DNA from: an uncultured Carboxylicivirga sp.
GTDB lineage: Bacteria; Bacteroidota; Bacteroidia; Bacteroidales; Marinilabiliaceae
Direction: 5' to 3'
Length of the DNA: 64,000 nt
NCBI RefSeq assembly: GCF_963668385.1
Contig: NZ_OY764327.1
Location: forward strand, 3,196,501 to 3,260,500
Of this stretch, positions 43,333 to 53,578 are shown in pieces (positions within the stretch are counted from its first letter, which is position 1; each line of letters opens with the position of its first letter). Both the position numbers and the translations under genes were made by a program. Under the pieces are notes generated by a model. That model was given only the letters and a program-made list of their open reading frames with translations. It did not search any database and was not told the DNA's origin.

Positions 43333-46300
43333 ATGAAATATATATATATAATCCTGTTGGCATTGTTGGTGTTTGTACCATCAACATATGCAGAAAGGAA
43401 CGGCATTTCAGACCGAGTTTCGATGGTCCAACAAGGTGATATTACCGTTTTTGGTAAAGTTATTGACGAAACAGGTGCTCCAGTTCCAGGGGCAACTGTT
43501 CAGGAAAAAGGCACAACCAATGGTATTATTACTGATATTGATGGTAACTACTCTCTTAAAGTTAGTTCTGATGCAACCTTAGTTGTTTCATTTATCGGAT
43601 ATAAATCAGTAGAATTAGCTGTGGAAGGTAAAACTCAGCTTGGTACCATTCAATTGGTTTCTGATGTAAAAGAAATTGATCAGGTTGTTGTAATTGGTTA
43701 TGGTACACAAAAGAAAGCTGACCTTACCGGTTCAGTTGCCATTGTTGATGCCGAAGAGATGAAGAAAACATCGAATTCTAACATGTCAACAATGTTGCAA
43801 GGTAAAGCCTCAGGTGTTCAAATTACATCTGATGGACAGCCGGGTGCCGACCCTGTTGTGCGTATACGTGGTATTGGTTCATTTGGTAATACAAACCCAC
43901 TATACGTTGTTGATGGTGTACCAATGGGAACTACTATTCGGGATTTTTCACCAAATGATATTGCGTCTGTTCAGGTGTTGAAAGATGCCTCTGCTGCTGC
44001 TATTTACGGTTCGCGTGCTGGTAATGGTGTGATTATTATCACAACCAAACAAGGAAAGAAAAATTCACCAATGAAAATTGACTATAGTGGTTACTATGGT
44101 ATAGATCAGGTTCAAAAAGGGGTGTATGATGTTATGGATGCTACTCAGTACAAGGATTACATTACCATGGCATATGGCAATAGTGAAATGGATGTTCCTG
44201 GAGGATATAATCCGAATAACTTTAGTGACGAGGAAAGTTATAATGTTCTATTTAAATCCGATGGTACACCATGGGTAGATACTGATTGGTTTGATGAGGT
44301 GTTTAAAACCGGAATTCGTCAAAATCATAACATCAACCTTTCTGGAGGTGGCGAATTTAATACTTACAATATTGGACTTGATTACTTTAGTCAGGAAGGA
44401 ACAATGGAAGGTGCCGGGCCAAACTTCGATCGTTACACTGCACGTATTAATAATACGATGGATGTTAAGTTCATGAAAATCAAAACTAGTATTGTTTATA
44501 GTCATAGCGATCAGGACAATATGGCGCTTAGTAATGCGAATGAGTATGTGCAAGGTTTATATGGTGGACAATACCCTGTAATGGCTTCAGCACTTCTTCT
44601 ACCATCTACTATTAAGGCTTATGATGAATCAACCTGGGTATTAGATGATAGAATCCCTGCTGCAACAAGATGGAGATACGATTCATATGGTTATGGTACA
44701 TACTATGACGATGTTCATGGAGACTTACGTATGACCAATGTGTTAATGACTAATAATTTGTTAGAAAGAAATGTGAAGGTTGACCGTATTGTTGGTTCAG
44801 CATCTACAAATGTTGATATCTTTGATATGCTTGGGATTAGTGCAAATAACCAAAAGCTTTCTTACAATCTTAATCTGGCGTATAGTAAAACCATTGTTAA
44901 GAACTATACCTTTGTTCCTGCATTTATTCAAAGTACAATAAACTACCTACCAAAGGAGAGTGAAGTGCTTAATCAACGGTATGGTTATAGAAGTGATGCT
45001 CTTGTTGAAAACACATTAAACTATAATGCTTCTTTCGGACGTCATAATATTGATGCTGTTGTTGGTCAAACATACCAAACTGTATATAATCATTCATTAA
45101 CAGGTACAGGTAATAACTTGTCTGAGCCCTATTACTTGCAACTAAACAATGCTGCTGAGAGAAATTCATTTAGTGATGAAAGCGATTGGAGAATGTCATC
45201 TTATATTGGTCGTTTAAACTATAATTACGATGGTAAGTATTTGCTTTCTGCAACAGCACGTCGCGATGGAGCAAGTGCTTTGACTGCTGGGGATACTCGT
45301 TTCGAAATTTATCCATCAATCTCTGCTGGATGGCGTATCGAACGTGAAAACTTTTTTAATGTTGATGAGTCTTTAGTTAATTTGTTAAAAATTCGTGCCA
45401 GTTACGGAGAACTCGGAAATATCGAACGCCTGGGCCCATACGATTACATGGCTACTATGAGGAGAGGTGATTATACTTATAGTTTTAATAATAATAAAGT
45501 TACCGGATCTGGAGTTTCAGACTTTGTGAACGAATTTATCAGATGGGAAAAGAAGAAAACTATTGATTTTGGGTTTGATTTAGCAATGCTTAATAATCAG
45601 TTAGAATTTAATTTTGATTGGTATAAAGCAAAATCAGAAGACGTAATTTACGGTGTAACAATACCTGAGAATGCTGGATTTACCAATACGTCTATAAATA
45701 TGAATGCAGCAACAATGGAAAATTCAGGTCTTGAATTTTTACTAACTTATCGAAACTATAACCATGCTGTTAAATGGGAAGTATCAGCTAATTTATCAAC
45801 CCTTTCAAATAAAGTAACAAGTTTAGGTGTTGCCAATGAGCCACAAAATAATGGAATTTGTCGAACAGAGGTAGGACGTGAAGTTGGTTCTTTTTATGGT
45901 TATGTGATGGCAGATGATGTAATGAATGAAGATGGTACTTACGCTATTAAAAATGGTATTGCTCAAACGCAGGCAGCTATTGATAATTATACTGATTCAG
46001 ATGGTAATTTGATTTCTCAGCCAGGAGCAAAACCGGGTGATATTCTATATAAAGATCTTGATGGAGATGGTACAATCGGAGCAACAGATCGTCAGTTTTT
46101 AGCTAGTGGTTTACCTGATGTTAACTTCGGTTTAAATGCCCGTGTTGAATGGAATGGTTTTGACTTAAGTGTATTTACATTTGGGGCTGCAGGTTTTAAA
46201 GCAGTAGATTTTGTTGATATGGAATTGCATAATTCTTATGGTGCAACTAATAAATCTGTTGATCTTTTAAACGCTTGGACACCAACAAATACAAATACTG

Positions 46301-46605
46301 CTGTTCCACGTGTTCAATATAAATCAGATAATTCTACCAATAATTATTTTAGCGATAGATACATACAAGATGCATCTTATTTGAGAATTGCAAACATACA
46401 ATTAGGATATAACTTCAAAGACGAATGGTTCAAAGGAACAATTAGTGGAGTTCGTATGTATGTATCAGCTCAAAACTTGGCTACAATTTCAAAATATAAG
46501 GGTTATAATGTAGACTTTGCCGGTGGTACATTTACTCCGGGATATAATTATGCTTCGTATCCAACACCTCGATCATTTATGGTTGGATTAAACATGACAT
46601 TCTAA
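43333..46605 (+). CDS. SusC/RagA-type TonB-linked outer-membrane transporter (PUL 1)
   Basis: 1090 residues. Signal peptide ending STYAE; carboxypeptidase-regulatory-like domain (VFGKVIDETGAPVPGATVQE); TonB-box region IDQVVVIGYGTQKKADLTG; plug with LKDASAAAIYGSRAGNGVI and TTKQGK; then a 22-strand barrel ending FMVGLNMTF. It imports oligosaccharides cut at the cell surface, together with the SusD partner 28 bases downstream. Family-typical length (about 1000-1100). Confidence 0.95.
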   Translation: MKYIYIILLALLVFVPSTYAERNGISDRVSMVQQGDITVFGKVIDETGAPVPGATVQEKGTTNGIITDIDGNYSLKVSSDATLVVSFIGYKSVELAVEGKTQLGTIQLVSDVKEIDQVVVIGYGTQKKADLTGSVAIVDAEEMKKTSNSNMSTMLQGKASGVQITSDGQPGADPVVRIRGIGSFGNTNPLYVVDGVPMGTTIRDFSPNDIASVQVLKDASAAAIYGSRAGNGVIIITTKQGKKNSPMKIDYSGYYGIDQVQKGVYDVMDATQYKDYITMAYGNSEMDVPGGYNPNNFSDEESYNVLFKSDGTPWVDTDWFDEVFKTGIRQNHNINLSGGGEFNTYNIGLDYFSQEGTMEGAGPNFDRYTARINNTMDVKFMKIKTSIVYSHSDQDNMALSNANEYVQGLYGGQYPVMASALLLPSTIKAYDESTWVLDDRIPAATRWRYDSYGYGTYYDDVHGDLRMTNVLMTNNLLERNVKVDRIVGSASTNVDIFDMLGISANNQKLSYNLNLAYSKTIVKNYTFVPAFIQSTINYLPKESEVLNQRYGYRSDALVENTLNYNASFGRHNIDAVVGQTYQTVYNHSLTGTGNNLSEPYYLQLNNAAERNSFSDESDWRMSSYIGRLNYNYDGKYLLSATARRDGASALTAGDTRFEIYPSISAGWRIERENFFNVDESLVNLLKIRASYGELGNIERLGPYDYMATMRRGDYTYSFNNNKVTGSGVSDFVNEFIRWEKKKTIDFGFDLAMLNNQLEFNFDWYKAKSEDVIYGVTIPENAGFTNTSINMNAATMENSGLEFLLTYRNYNHAVKWEVSANLSTLSNKVTSLGVANEPQNNGICRTEVGREVGSFYGYVMADDVMNEDGTYAIKNGIAQTQAAIDNYTDSDGNLISQPGAKPGDILYKDLDGDGTIGATDRQFLASGLPDVNFGLNARVEWNGFDLSVFTFGAAGFKAVDFVDMELHNSYGATNKSVDLLNAWTPTNTNTAVPRVQYKSDNSTNNYFSDRYIQDASYLRIANIQLGYNFKDEWFKGTISGVRMYVSAQNLATISKYKGYNVDFAGGTFTPGYNYASYPTPRSFMVGLNMTF

Positions 46606-46633
46606 ATTTATAATCTTAAAAAAGAGAATCACT

Positions 46634-48439
46634 ATGAAACGTTTAAATATATTTCTGGTAATATTTGCACTAATTGCAGGCTTTACAGCTTGTGATGATA
46701 AGCTTGATGTTTCCGATCCAAACAGTCAGACAACTTATGATTTTGGAGATACAGAGTCAGAGCTTCAAGAAGCAGTTATTGCCTGTTATAATCGTATAAG
46801 ATTAGAAGGTACTTTTGCCCGTGTTGGTTATACTATTGATGCAGTACGTGGCGATGAAGTATGGAACTCTTCTCAACAATGGTATATCGATGCCGATAAT
46901 TTGAATCATACATCAGGTTACTTTATGGCACAGTGGCCATGGCGTGATAACTATCATGTTGTAAACCGTGCTAACTTTGTTTTGTCAAAAGTTGATGGTG
47001 TAGATATGTCGGAAGATTCATACAACGAGATTAAAGGTCAGGCACTCTTCTTAAGATCTCTAGCTTATTATAATCTGGCAACAATCTATCAGGATGTTCC
47101 ATTGACAATTAATTATTCTGATTATTCTGATTTAAGTAAATTGTATGCAAGTACTGCATCGCAAGATTCTGTTCTTGATCAGGTAGAGCTTGATCTTACT
47201 GAAGCTATGAGAATTTTGCCTTCTCGCGATAAAGGTGGAGAATGGTCGTCAGGTCGTGCAACAAGTGGAGCAGCTGCCGGTTATTTGGCTCGTACATTAA
47301 TGTTTCGTCAGAAATATTCAGCAGCTTATGATGTACTTAAAGACATAATTGCAGGAGATTATGGAACTTATAAGTTAATGGATGATTTTGGAGCTAACTT
47401 TAAAGAAGATACTGAAAATAATGCAGAGAGTATCTTTGAAGTTCAATATATGGACCTAGGTACAGGAGGAACTGATGAAGAGTGGACTCCTGTTAATATT
47501 AGTTCTGAAGCCACACAAGGGCATGCTGTTGAAAGTAATTATGCTCCACAGGATTTAGGTAGCTGGGGTGACCTGGCTGGAGCTAACTGGTTGTATAATT
47601 TGTATAAAAAAGAAAATTGTACAGATGGTTTCCTAGATCCTCGCTTATACTGGACTTTAGTTACTTATGAGCAAGAATACGATGTTGTAACAGATATTCC
47701 AACAGCAGCATATCCAAATGGCGATCCTCGTCGCAATTTAGCTTATAAAAAAGAACTTGGAGCATCAGACTGGATGTTTAACTTCCGCTCAAATACCTCG
47801 CAAGGGGGTATTGCTATTGCAAAATGGACATATGCAAGAACTGATTTAGCCGATGAAGTGATCGTGGGATTAAGAAGTGGTATTAACATTCGTTTAATGC
47901 GTTATAGCGACGTTTTATTACGTGCTGCAGAATGTGAAAATGAATTGAATGGCCCTACGCAAATTGCAATCGATTATATCAACGAAGTACGTCGCCGTGT
48001 TGCTCTTCCTGATCTTCAACTTTCTGATTTTCCAACTGCTGATGCTCTTTTCGAGCAAATTGCTAACGTGGAGCGTCCTAAAGAATTCGGTTGTGAAAAC
48101 GGACGGGGTACAGACTTGCTTCGCTGGGGATTCTTTTATGATGCTGGTAGAATGCAGCAAATTAAAGAACATGCTTATTATTCGTTAGCAAAAATTGCAG
48201 ATCCTGAAGATCCAGAAAACGAAATTGCTTATGTAAATACCGATGATCTTACGTCGGCTACTGCAACGGCATCATCGTATGATAGTTATATTAAAGGGCA
48301 TGAATATTTCCCTGTTTGGCAAAATCATCTTGATGTGAATCCAAATCTAACAGGTAACTCTGCAAACTTTAATGTAGACAATAGTGGTAAATTCTTTGAA
48401 AAAGGGTATAAAGTTCGCCCTGTTTATAATTTTGAATAA
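46634..48439 (+). CDS. SusD/RagB-type glycan-binding lipoprotein (PUL 1)
   Basis: 601 residues. Lipobox AGFTAC. SusD-like features: N-terminal TPR-helical half (ALFLRSLAYYNLATIYQDVP), LDLTEAMRILPSRD, and late motifs VLLRAAECENELNG and INEVRRRVALPDL, with a C-terminal HEYFPVWQNHLDVNPNL. It forms the lid of the SusC pore and binds the glycan. Last gene of the first co-directional trio; a strong terminator follows 19 bases later. Confidence 0.94.
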   Translation: MKRLNIFLVIFALIAGFTACDDKLDVSDPNSQTTYDFGDTESELQEAVIACYNRIRLEGTFARVGYTIDAVRGDEVWNSSQQWYIDADNLNHTSGYFMAQWPWRDNYHVVNRANFVLSKVDGVDMSEDSYNEIKGQALFLRSLAYYNLATIYQDVPLTINYSDYSDLSKLYASTASQDSVLDQVELDLTEAMRILPSRDKGGEWSSGRATSGAAAGYLARTLMFRQKYSAAYDVLKDIIAGDYGTYKLMDDFGANFKEDTENNAESIFEVQYMDLGTGGTDEEWTPVNISSEATQGHAVESNYAPQDLGSWGDLAGANWLYNLYKKENCTDGFLDPRLYWTLVTYEQEYDVVTDIPTAAYPNGDPRRNLAYKKELGASDWMFNFRSNTSQGGIAIAKWTYARTDLADEVIVGLRSGINIRLMRYSDVLLRAAECENELNGPTQIAIDYINEVRRRVALPDLQLSDFPTADALFEQIANVERPKEFGCENGRGTDLLRWGFFYDAGRMQQIKEHAYYSLAKIADPEDPENEIAYVNTDDLTSATATASSYDSYIKGHEYFPVWQNHLDVNPNLTGNSANFNVDNSGKFFEKGYKVRPVYNFE

Positions 48440-48458
48440 CACTTGGTAATTTTAATAC

Positions 48459-48492
48459 AAAAACCGCGATAGTTTATCTTTCGCGGTTTTTT
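48459..48492 (+). terminator. Terminator after the PUL 1 susD
   Basis: 11-bp stem AAAAACCGCGA/TCGCGGTTTTT, 11-base loop, T run. The remaining 250 bases up to the GH43 gene hold no feature I can support. Confidence 0.88.
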
Positions 48493-48744
48493 ATTGCTTT
48501 ATTTTTAAATAAATATATAACCATCTTCATATGTTCCATAAAATGTAGCTGCTTTATGGAAATGAAGGTTTATAAGAGCAAAACATCTTTACATTTGATT
48601 CTTTAATATCAAACTTTAGGTGTTGTTATAGCGAATGATTATGTAGGGGTATCAATTTTTCTACACGAAATAAGATATAGTCCACCTTTATAGTTTATTT
48701 ATTAGTTTATTTTGAAAATAGTAATCATTTAAGTTTAAAGTAAT

Positions 48745-50406
48745 ATGAAGAAGTTTATATGGGGGCTGAGTGCGTTGATGATGTTTGCCTGGATTGGATG
48801 TTCTGATAAAGGATCTGATCCAACACCAGGGCCAGAACCTGATCCTGATCCAGATTATGTAATTCCTGATTATGCTGATGATTATTCAGCCATATCATCA
48901 TGGGAGTATAGAGGTCAGTGGAATTTAGCAAATGTTCATGATCCATCAGTGGCGTATTATAATGGATATTACTATATGTACCTTACTGATGCGTCGTACG
49001 GTAATGCACATGAAGGACATGGGCACTTTCAAGGTAAAAGGTCTAAAGATTTGGTTAATTGGAATTGGGTAGGAGGTCCATTTTATAATCCTCCAACTTG
49101 GGTAGCTGACTCTTTAAATGCTATTCGTGTGCGAATGGATCTTGCACCAATTGCTGAGGCTGATATTCAATATGGTTACTGGGCGCCAGTAGTGCGTAAG
49201 GTCAATGTAGGTGGGAAAGAGATTTTACGTATGTATTATAGTGTCATCATCGACAATTATATAAAAACAGGAAATCCGACTTCTGCCAATTTTGATGGTA
49301 GTTGGACTGAACGTGCTTTTATTGGGATGTGTGAATCAACTGATCCGGCAGGAGCACAATGGATCGATAAGGGTTTTGTTACTTGTTCTTCATCAGATAA
49401 AGGAACCAATTATACTCGTAGTGCATATAATTCGTGGAATGATGCCTATTTCTACTATAATGCTATTGACCCAACTTATATAGTTACTCCAGAAGGAAGT
49501 CACTATCTTATATATGGCTCATGGCACAGTGGTATTGCTTTGTTGCAATTAGATGAAACAACAGGTAAGCCAATTAATGATTTAGGTGAACCGTATGCCG
49601 ATAATGCTGAGGATTTAGCGGCTCGTTATGGTAAGCATATTGCTACTCGAATCTCGAGTGGTTACTGGTCTCGTTGGCAAGGTTCTGAAGGTCCTGAAAT
49701 CATGTATAACGAAGATACCGGATATTACTACTTATTCATGGCTTATGGAACATTGGCTGTGGATTACAATACACGAGTTTGTCGTTCAAAAAATATTGAA
49801 GGTCCCTATCTCGATTTCTATGGTAATGATGTTGCTAATGGCTATGCTGATGGTAATAAAGGTTGCTATCCGGTTGTAACACATCCTTATCAATTTAATG
49901 GTCACTCAGGGTGGGTTGGATTTTCACATAATGCAGTGTTTCAAAATGAATCTACGGGAGATTGGTTTTATGCTTCGCAAGCTCGTTTGCCCGAAGGTAC
50001 AAATGGTAATCCATATGCCAATGCTATTATGATGGGGCATGTGCATAAAATTCGCTGGACCGAAGACGGGTGGCCGGTTATTATGCCTGAGCGTTACACT
50101 GCTGCTCCTCAGGAAACAATTACAGAAGATGAATTAGTTGGAAGCTGGGAGCATATTACATTGAAATTTGAGCGTTCGGTGATGCAAAAATCGGTATCAT
50201 TAACACTGTCTGCTAATCACCAGGCTAGTGGTGCTATTACTGGAACATGGTCATATGATTCAGCTAAGAAGATATTAACAATTGGAGACACTAAACTTTG
50301 TGTTGAGAGAGAGGCTGATTGGGAAGCTAATCCAAGAGTGCTAACCATTGTATATTCAGGATTAACAAATGATGGTGTTACCTATTGGGGTAAGAAGGTA
50401 GAATAA
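48745..50406 (+). CDS. GH43 lipoprotein, arabinan endo-1,5-alpha-L-arabinosidase-like
   Basis: 553 residues. Lipobox AWIGC (Cys19), acidic Pro-rich linker (PGPEPDPDPD), then a five-bladed GH43 domain with the catalytic trio: base Asp66 (NVHDPSVAY), pKa-modulating Asp242 (AIDPTYIV) and acid Glu315 (GSEGPEIMY). A C-terminal beta domain (about 450-553, SWEHITLKFE) resembles the C-terminal domain of arabinan-active GH43 proteins. All three acids are present, so it should be active at the cell surface, cutting arabinan for the SusC/D pair upstream. It has its own terminator. Confidence 0.85.
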   Translation: MKKFIWGLSALMMFAWIGCSDKGSDPTPGPEPDPDPDYVIPDYADDYSAISSWEYRGQWNLANVHDPSVAYYNGYYYMYLTDASYGNAHEGHGHFQGKRSKDLVNWNWVGGPFYNPPTWVADSLNAIRVRMDLAPIAEADIQYGYWAPVVRKVNVGGKEILRMYYSVIIDNYIKTGNPTSANFDGSWTERAFIGMCESTDPAGAQWIDKGFVTCSSSDKGTNYTRSAYNSWNDAYFYYNAIDPTYIVTPEGSHYLIYGSWHSGIALLQLDETTGKPINDLGEPYADNAEDLAARYGKHIATRISSGYWSRWQGSEGPEIMYNEDTGYYYLFMAYGTLAVDYNTRVCRSKNIEGPYLDFYGNDVANGYADGNKGCYPVVTHPYQFNGHSGWVGFSHNAVFQNESTGDWFYASQARLPEGTNGNPYANAIMMGHVHKIRWTEDGWPVIMPERYTAAPQETITEDELVGSWEHITLKFERSVMQKSVSLTLSANHQASGAITGTWSYDSAKKILTIGDTKLCVEREADWEANPRVLTIVYSGLTNDGVTYWGKKVE

Positions 50407-50429
50407 GATTGCTGATTATAATTGATAAT

Positions 50430-50468
50430 AGGTCTGCTTGATTTTAAATTAGGCAGGCCTTTTTTTTG
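50430..50468 (+). terminator. Terminator of the GH43 gene
   Basis: Stem AGGTCTGCTT/AGGCAGGCCT (wobble pairs) with a loop of about 11, then eight T. Confidence 0.75.
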
Positions 50469-50811
50469 TTGTCGTGGGGGTAAAATGTCGTTATGTTGGT
50501 GTTTCAGTTAATTAGATAGGCTTTTATTTCCATCTCTATATATTTGGGTGTTGTTATTGATTTACAACCATTGTCCTGTATGTTAGGTTTAATATGTGTA
50601 ATATTAATGGTTTTAGCCCATACTTTTGTAGTTTTAGGTGTTACTTTATCACTTTTATACCCATGGTGAAGGGATCGTAAGTAGTGTTTTAACAATATTG
50701 TATTTGCATAAATAATTAGTAGGTTGTAACTTGATGTATTCTAATTGTTTTAGTGCTTATTGATAGGATGAATTTACACTTCTGTATTTATTAAGTAGTA
50801 GATGCTGTTAC
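50469..50811. other. Gap between convergent GH43 and GH127 genes
   Basis: About 340 bases. A 63-codon minus-strand frame (50504-50695) is Lys/Thr-rich with no family I recognise and no promoter; I do not call it a gene. No other structure seen. Confidence 0.4.
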
Positions 50812-50848
50812 AAAAAAAAGCCCCGAAATCAATAAGATAACGGGACTT
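50812..50848 (-). terminator. Terminator of the GH127 gene
   Basis: Minus-strand stem AGTCCCG/CGGGGCT (one G-U pair) with a loop of about 15 and eight T. Confidence 0.75.
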
Positions 50849-50867
50849 AAAGAGTATTGTAAACTTA

Positions 50868-53207
50868 TTACTTCATTAGTCTCACTCCGTAAATTCCACC
50901 GGCTACAGAACCTTCTTCTGCAACAAATTTAAGTTCGATTTTACCTGAGCTAATTTTACTTTTAATGTCATTTAATGGGTAATCTACTTGATAGAAGCCT
51001 TCAGCATTTGGTTGTAGCGATACCTTTGCTAATAACGTTCCATTCATTTCAATTCTGAAGTTACGTCCTGCGTCGCCTCCAAAATATTCAATTCGAAGAA
51101 TTTTAGCTTCCGCTTTTTTATCGTTTAAAATATAACTGAACCAGCCTGTGGCATCCCTCCAAAATCTATCACCATTTAATCCTGAGTTGGTGTGTTCACC
51201 TTTAAAAAAGTGATCTGACTCGGGTTGTTGTTCACCTGGAGCAACTTTGTCAATGGTTCTTTTTTCGAGTGCCATTACAGCTTCTTCTTCTTTTTTAATC
51301 TTCTCCATCTGAGAATTATATTCTTCTTTAGTATAAACAGGCCAGTAAACCATGTAACGAGCATCGTGAACCTCAAAAAATGGTTGTAATTCTAGCTTTT
51401 TATCTCCTTCAATATCTATCCAGAAATGCAATGGTTTATTTGCGATTGGATGAACTTGCTCACTAAAGTCTTTCTTTTCAGAAATAATTGCTGGAGCTTC
51501 TTCTAAAGGTCTCATTGGGCCTTGTGCAATGTGCCCCATTCTGCTATCATCAGCATATAAACCAACTAAATCGGTAGTGTCGGTTTTGGCGCTTAATACG
51601 ATAGGGCCGTATTCAACCGATGCATAATTCGAATTGTCGGGTAAATACTCAATGGTAGTATGCATTGGCATTTTAACTGAAACCAAATCATTTGCTTTCC
51701 AATTGCTGTACTTAATTAGTAGGTAGCCGTTATTTATTTCCGTTTCAACGGGCTTGTCATTAATTTTTACTTCAGGTTCTTTATCGTTTAACCATGAAGG
51801 TATGCGAATATTTAAATTAAATGGCTGTCCTGCTTTTTGAATTAAGTAATTAATTCGTTTGCTATAAGGAAATTGAGTTTCCTGAAGAACAACCACGTCT
51901 TGTTCTTTCCAATCTAACCTTGATGGGATAAATAAGTTAACGTATAAATCATTTGCCTTATGCGTATATATCATCTCGCCATATTTACTGTGGTTTTCAA
52001 GGCCAGAGCCAACACAACACCAAAACGAAGTATGTACTTGCGAATAAACTCGGTAATGTTGTGGACGCATTGGTGTAAAATACACAAAGCCTCCTGTTTT
52101 AGGATGTTGAGATGATAAAATATGATTGTAAAGAGCTCTTTCGTAATAATCGATGTATTTATGATTGTTTTCGCTTAAGAATAACATCTTACTTAGTCGG
52201 AGCATGTTATAAGTATTACATGTTTCAGGCCCTTGCTCAGACTTAATCATTGGCGAAAAATCATCGGGCGAATGGAAGTGCTCGCGCACACTGTTACCTC
52301 CGATAGAAACGGTCATGTCGTTAACCACTAAATCCCAAAAGTACTCAGCAGCATTGTTCCATGTAGTGTCGTTAGCAACATCGGCATATCTTTTAAATCC
52401 AATTACCTTTGGAATTTGAGTGTTAGCATGCATACCAACCAGGTTGATGTTTCGATGAATCAAAGGATCTAAAATCGAGTAATCTGAAAATTTACGTACA
52501 AAATCAAGATATTTCTTATCGCCAGTAAAATCAGCAATATCGGTAAATACTTCATTCATACCACCATGTTCACTTATTAACATCTGTTGGAGTTGTTCTT
52601 CGCTAAGATTTTTAGTAATATTTAAAAACCAATCAGACAGCTTAATGAGCATGTTTAACGCTTCTTGATTATGGGCAAATAAATAGGCATCTCTTAATCC
52701 TGCAAATATTTTATGAATATTATAAAGAGGTACCCACTTGTGGTTTAACGAAAAACTTCCGGCATCAATTTTACCTTCCGAAATATCTTTCCACATCTGT
52801 TTTCCACCCGGAACACCACATAAATATCCATCTCCACTGGCATTTTGGCATTTCTTTAACTGTGTAATAAAATAATTAATTCGATCGTGTAGGGCATTAT
52901 CTCCTGTAGATGCATACATCATTGATAAAGCGGATAAGTAATGACCACCAATGTGACCATCAAGACCAGTATTTTCCCAGTTTGTGTAATTTTCTTTTAT
53001 TGGTTCAAGGCCTGCTTCTTTAAAATAGGGTGCTAATAATCGATCAATATCCAGTTCTAACAAATATCTATGATCAACATTTTGTGCATTTAAAAAGGGG
53101 GAAGGAGTGAGTCTGACATCCTCAAGGGAGAAGGTCTTCATTTGTTCGGGTTCTTTACACCCGAATAGTAAAGTAATAAATGTTAAAAAAATAATAGAGT
53201 GTTTCAT
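50868..53207 (-). CDS. GH127 beta-L-arabinofuranosidase-like lipoprotein
   Basis: 779 residues. Lipobox LLFGC (Cys17). The alpha/alpha barrel (about 40-430) has SEHGGMNEVFTDIADFTGD, SIGGNSVREHFH and EQGPETCNTYNMLRLSKML, with Glu328 and Cys330, then FWCCVGSGLENHSKYGE with Cys397-Cys398: this equals the Glu-plus-three-Cys zinc site and Cys nucleophile of HypBA1. Beta domains follow, with a C-terminal carbohydrate-binding-like module (about 650-779). It should release beta-linked L-arabinofuranose. It is divergent from the second PUL and convergent with the GH43 gene. Confidence 0.88.
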   Translation of the reverse strand: MKHSIIFLTFITLLFGCKEPEQMKTFSLEDVRLTPSPFLNAQNVDHRYLLELDIDRLLAPYFKEAGLEPIKENYTNWENTGLDGHIGGHYLSALSMMYASTGDNALHDRINYFITQLKKCQNASGDGYLCGVPGGKQMWKDISEGKIDAGSFSLNHKWVPLYNIHKIFAGLRDAYLFAHNQEALNMLIKLSDWFLNITKNLSEEQLQQMLISEHGGMNEVFTDIADFTGDKKYLDFVRKFSDYSILDPLIHRNINLVGMHANTQIPKVIGFKRYADVANDTTWNNAAEYFWDLVVNDMTVSIGGNSVREHFHSPDDFSPMIKSEQGPETCNTYNMLRLSKMLFLSENNHKYIDYYERALYNHILSSQHPKTGGFVYFTPMRPQHYRVYSQVHTSFWCCVGSGLENHSKYGEMIYTHKANDLYVNLFIPSRLDWKEQDVVVLQETQFPYSKRINYLIQKAGQPFNLNIRIPSWLNDKEPEVKINDKPVETEINNGYLLIKYSNWKANDLVSVKMPMHTTIEYLPDNSNYASVEYGPIVLSAKTDTTDLVGLYADDSRMGHIAQGPMRPLEEAPAIISEKKDFSEQVHPIANKPLHFWIDIEGDKKLELQPFFEVHDARYMVYWPVYTKEEYNSQMEKIKKEEEAVMALEKRTIDKVAPGEQQPESDHFFKGEHTNSGLNGDRFWRDATGWFSYILNDKKAEAKILRIEYFGGDAGRNFRIEMNGTLLAKVSLQPNAEGFYQVDYPLNDIKSKISSGKIELKFVAEEGSVAGGIYGVRLMK

Positions 53208-53406
53208 ATTTATTTAGTTATATTTGCATTTCTACCCATTTCATAATTCAAAGGTGAAAATAAAAATTAACAAGTAACTATACTAATCTATTATTTAAAG
53301 TGGACAAATATCTATTAAAAGATTATTTATTTGTGCACATGTTATAATGGTTGAATGTCAGGAAATAGGCCTTTCCGAAGTATGGTTCTACTAATCTCCT
53401 TTCGAT
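53208..53406. other. Divergent intergenic part between GH127 and PUL 2
   Basis: AT-rich, no ORF. I could not find a clear -7 box for the GH127 gene, nor a good inverted copy of the PUL motif (AGTGGACAAAT near 53301 is only a weak likeness). Confidence 0.4.
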
Positions 53407-53466
53407 AATTATCCACCAAAAAAAATCATTATTGAACTTATGCAATATTACTCGATGGTAGTTTTG
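53407..53466 (+). promoter_or_regulatory. PUL promoter module, copy 2
   Basis: AATTATCCACCAAA (53407-53420), ATTGAAC (53431-53437), and -7 box TAGTTTTG (53459-53466), followed by ATTAACA and AAACAT as in copy 1. The 52-base offset between motif and -7 box equals that of copy 1 exactly, while the sequence in between has diverged. The leader to the first gene is about 105 bases. Confidence 0.65.
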
Positions 53467-53578
53467 TCATTAACAAATGTAAACATTATGACCCATAGTG
53501 TTAAAAATCTAATATTAATATATAAATCAATACGTTAATATAAATTAAATCTATTTATTCAATCAAAAAACAAGTAAT

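Noticed and set aside
50504..50695. 63-codon minus-strand frame in the GH43/GH127 gap
   Set aside because: Lys/Thr-rich, no recognisable family, no promoter and placed between two terminators; a transposase scrap was considered but nothing supports it.
53208..53406. Third, inverted copy of the PUL promoter motif for the GH127 gene
   Set aside because: AGTGGACAAAT matches the core poorly and the ATTGAAC part is missing at the right distance.
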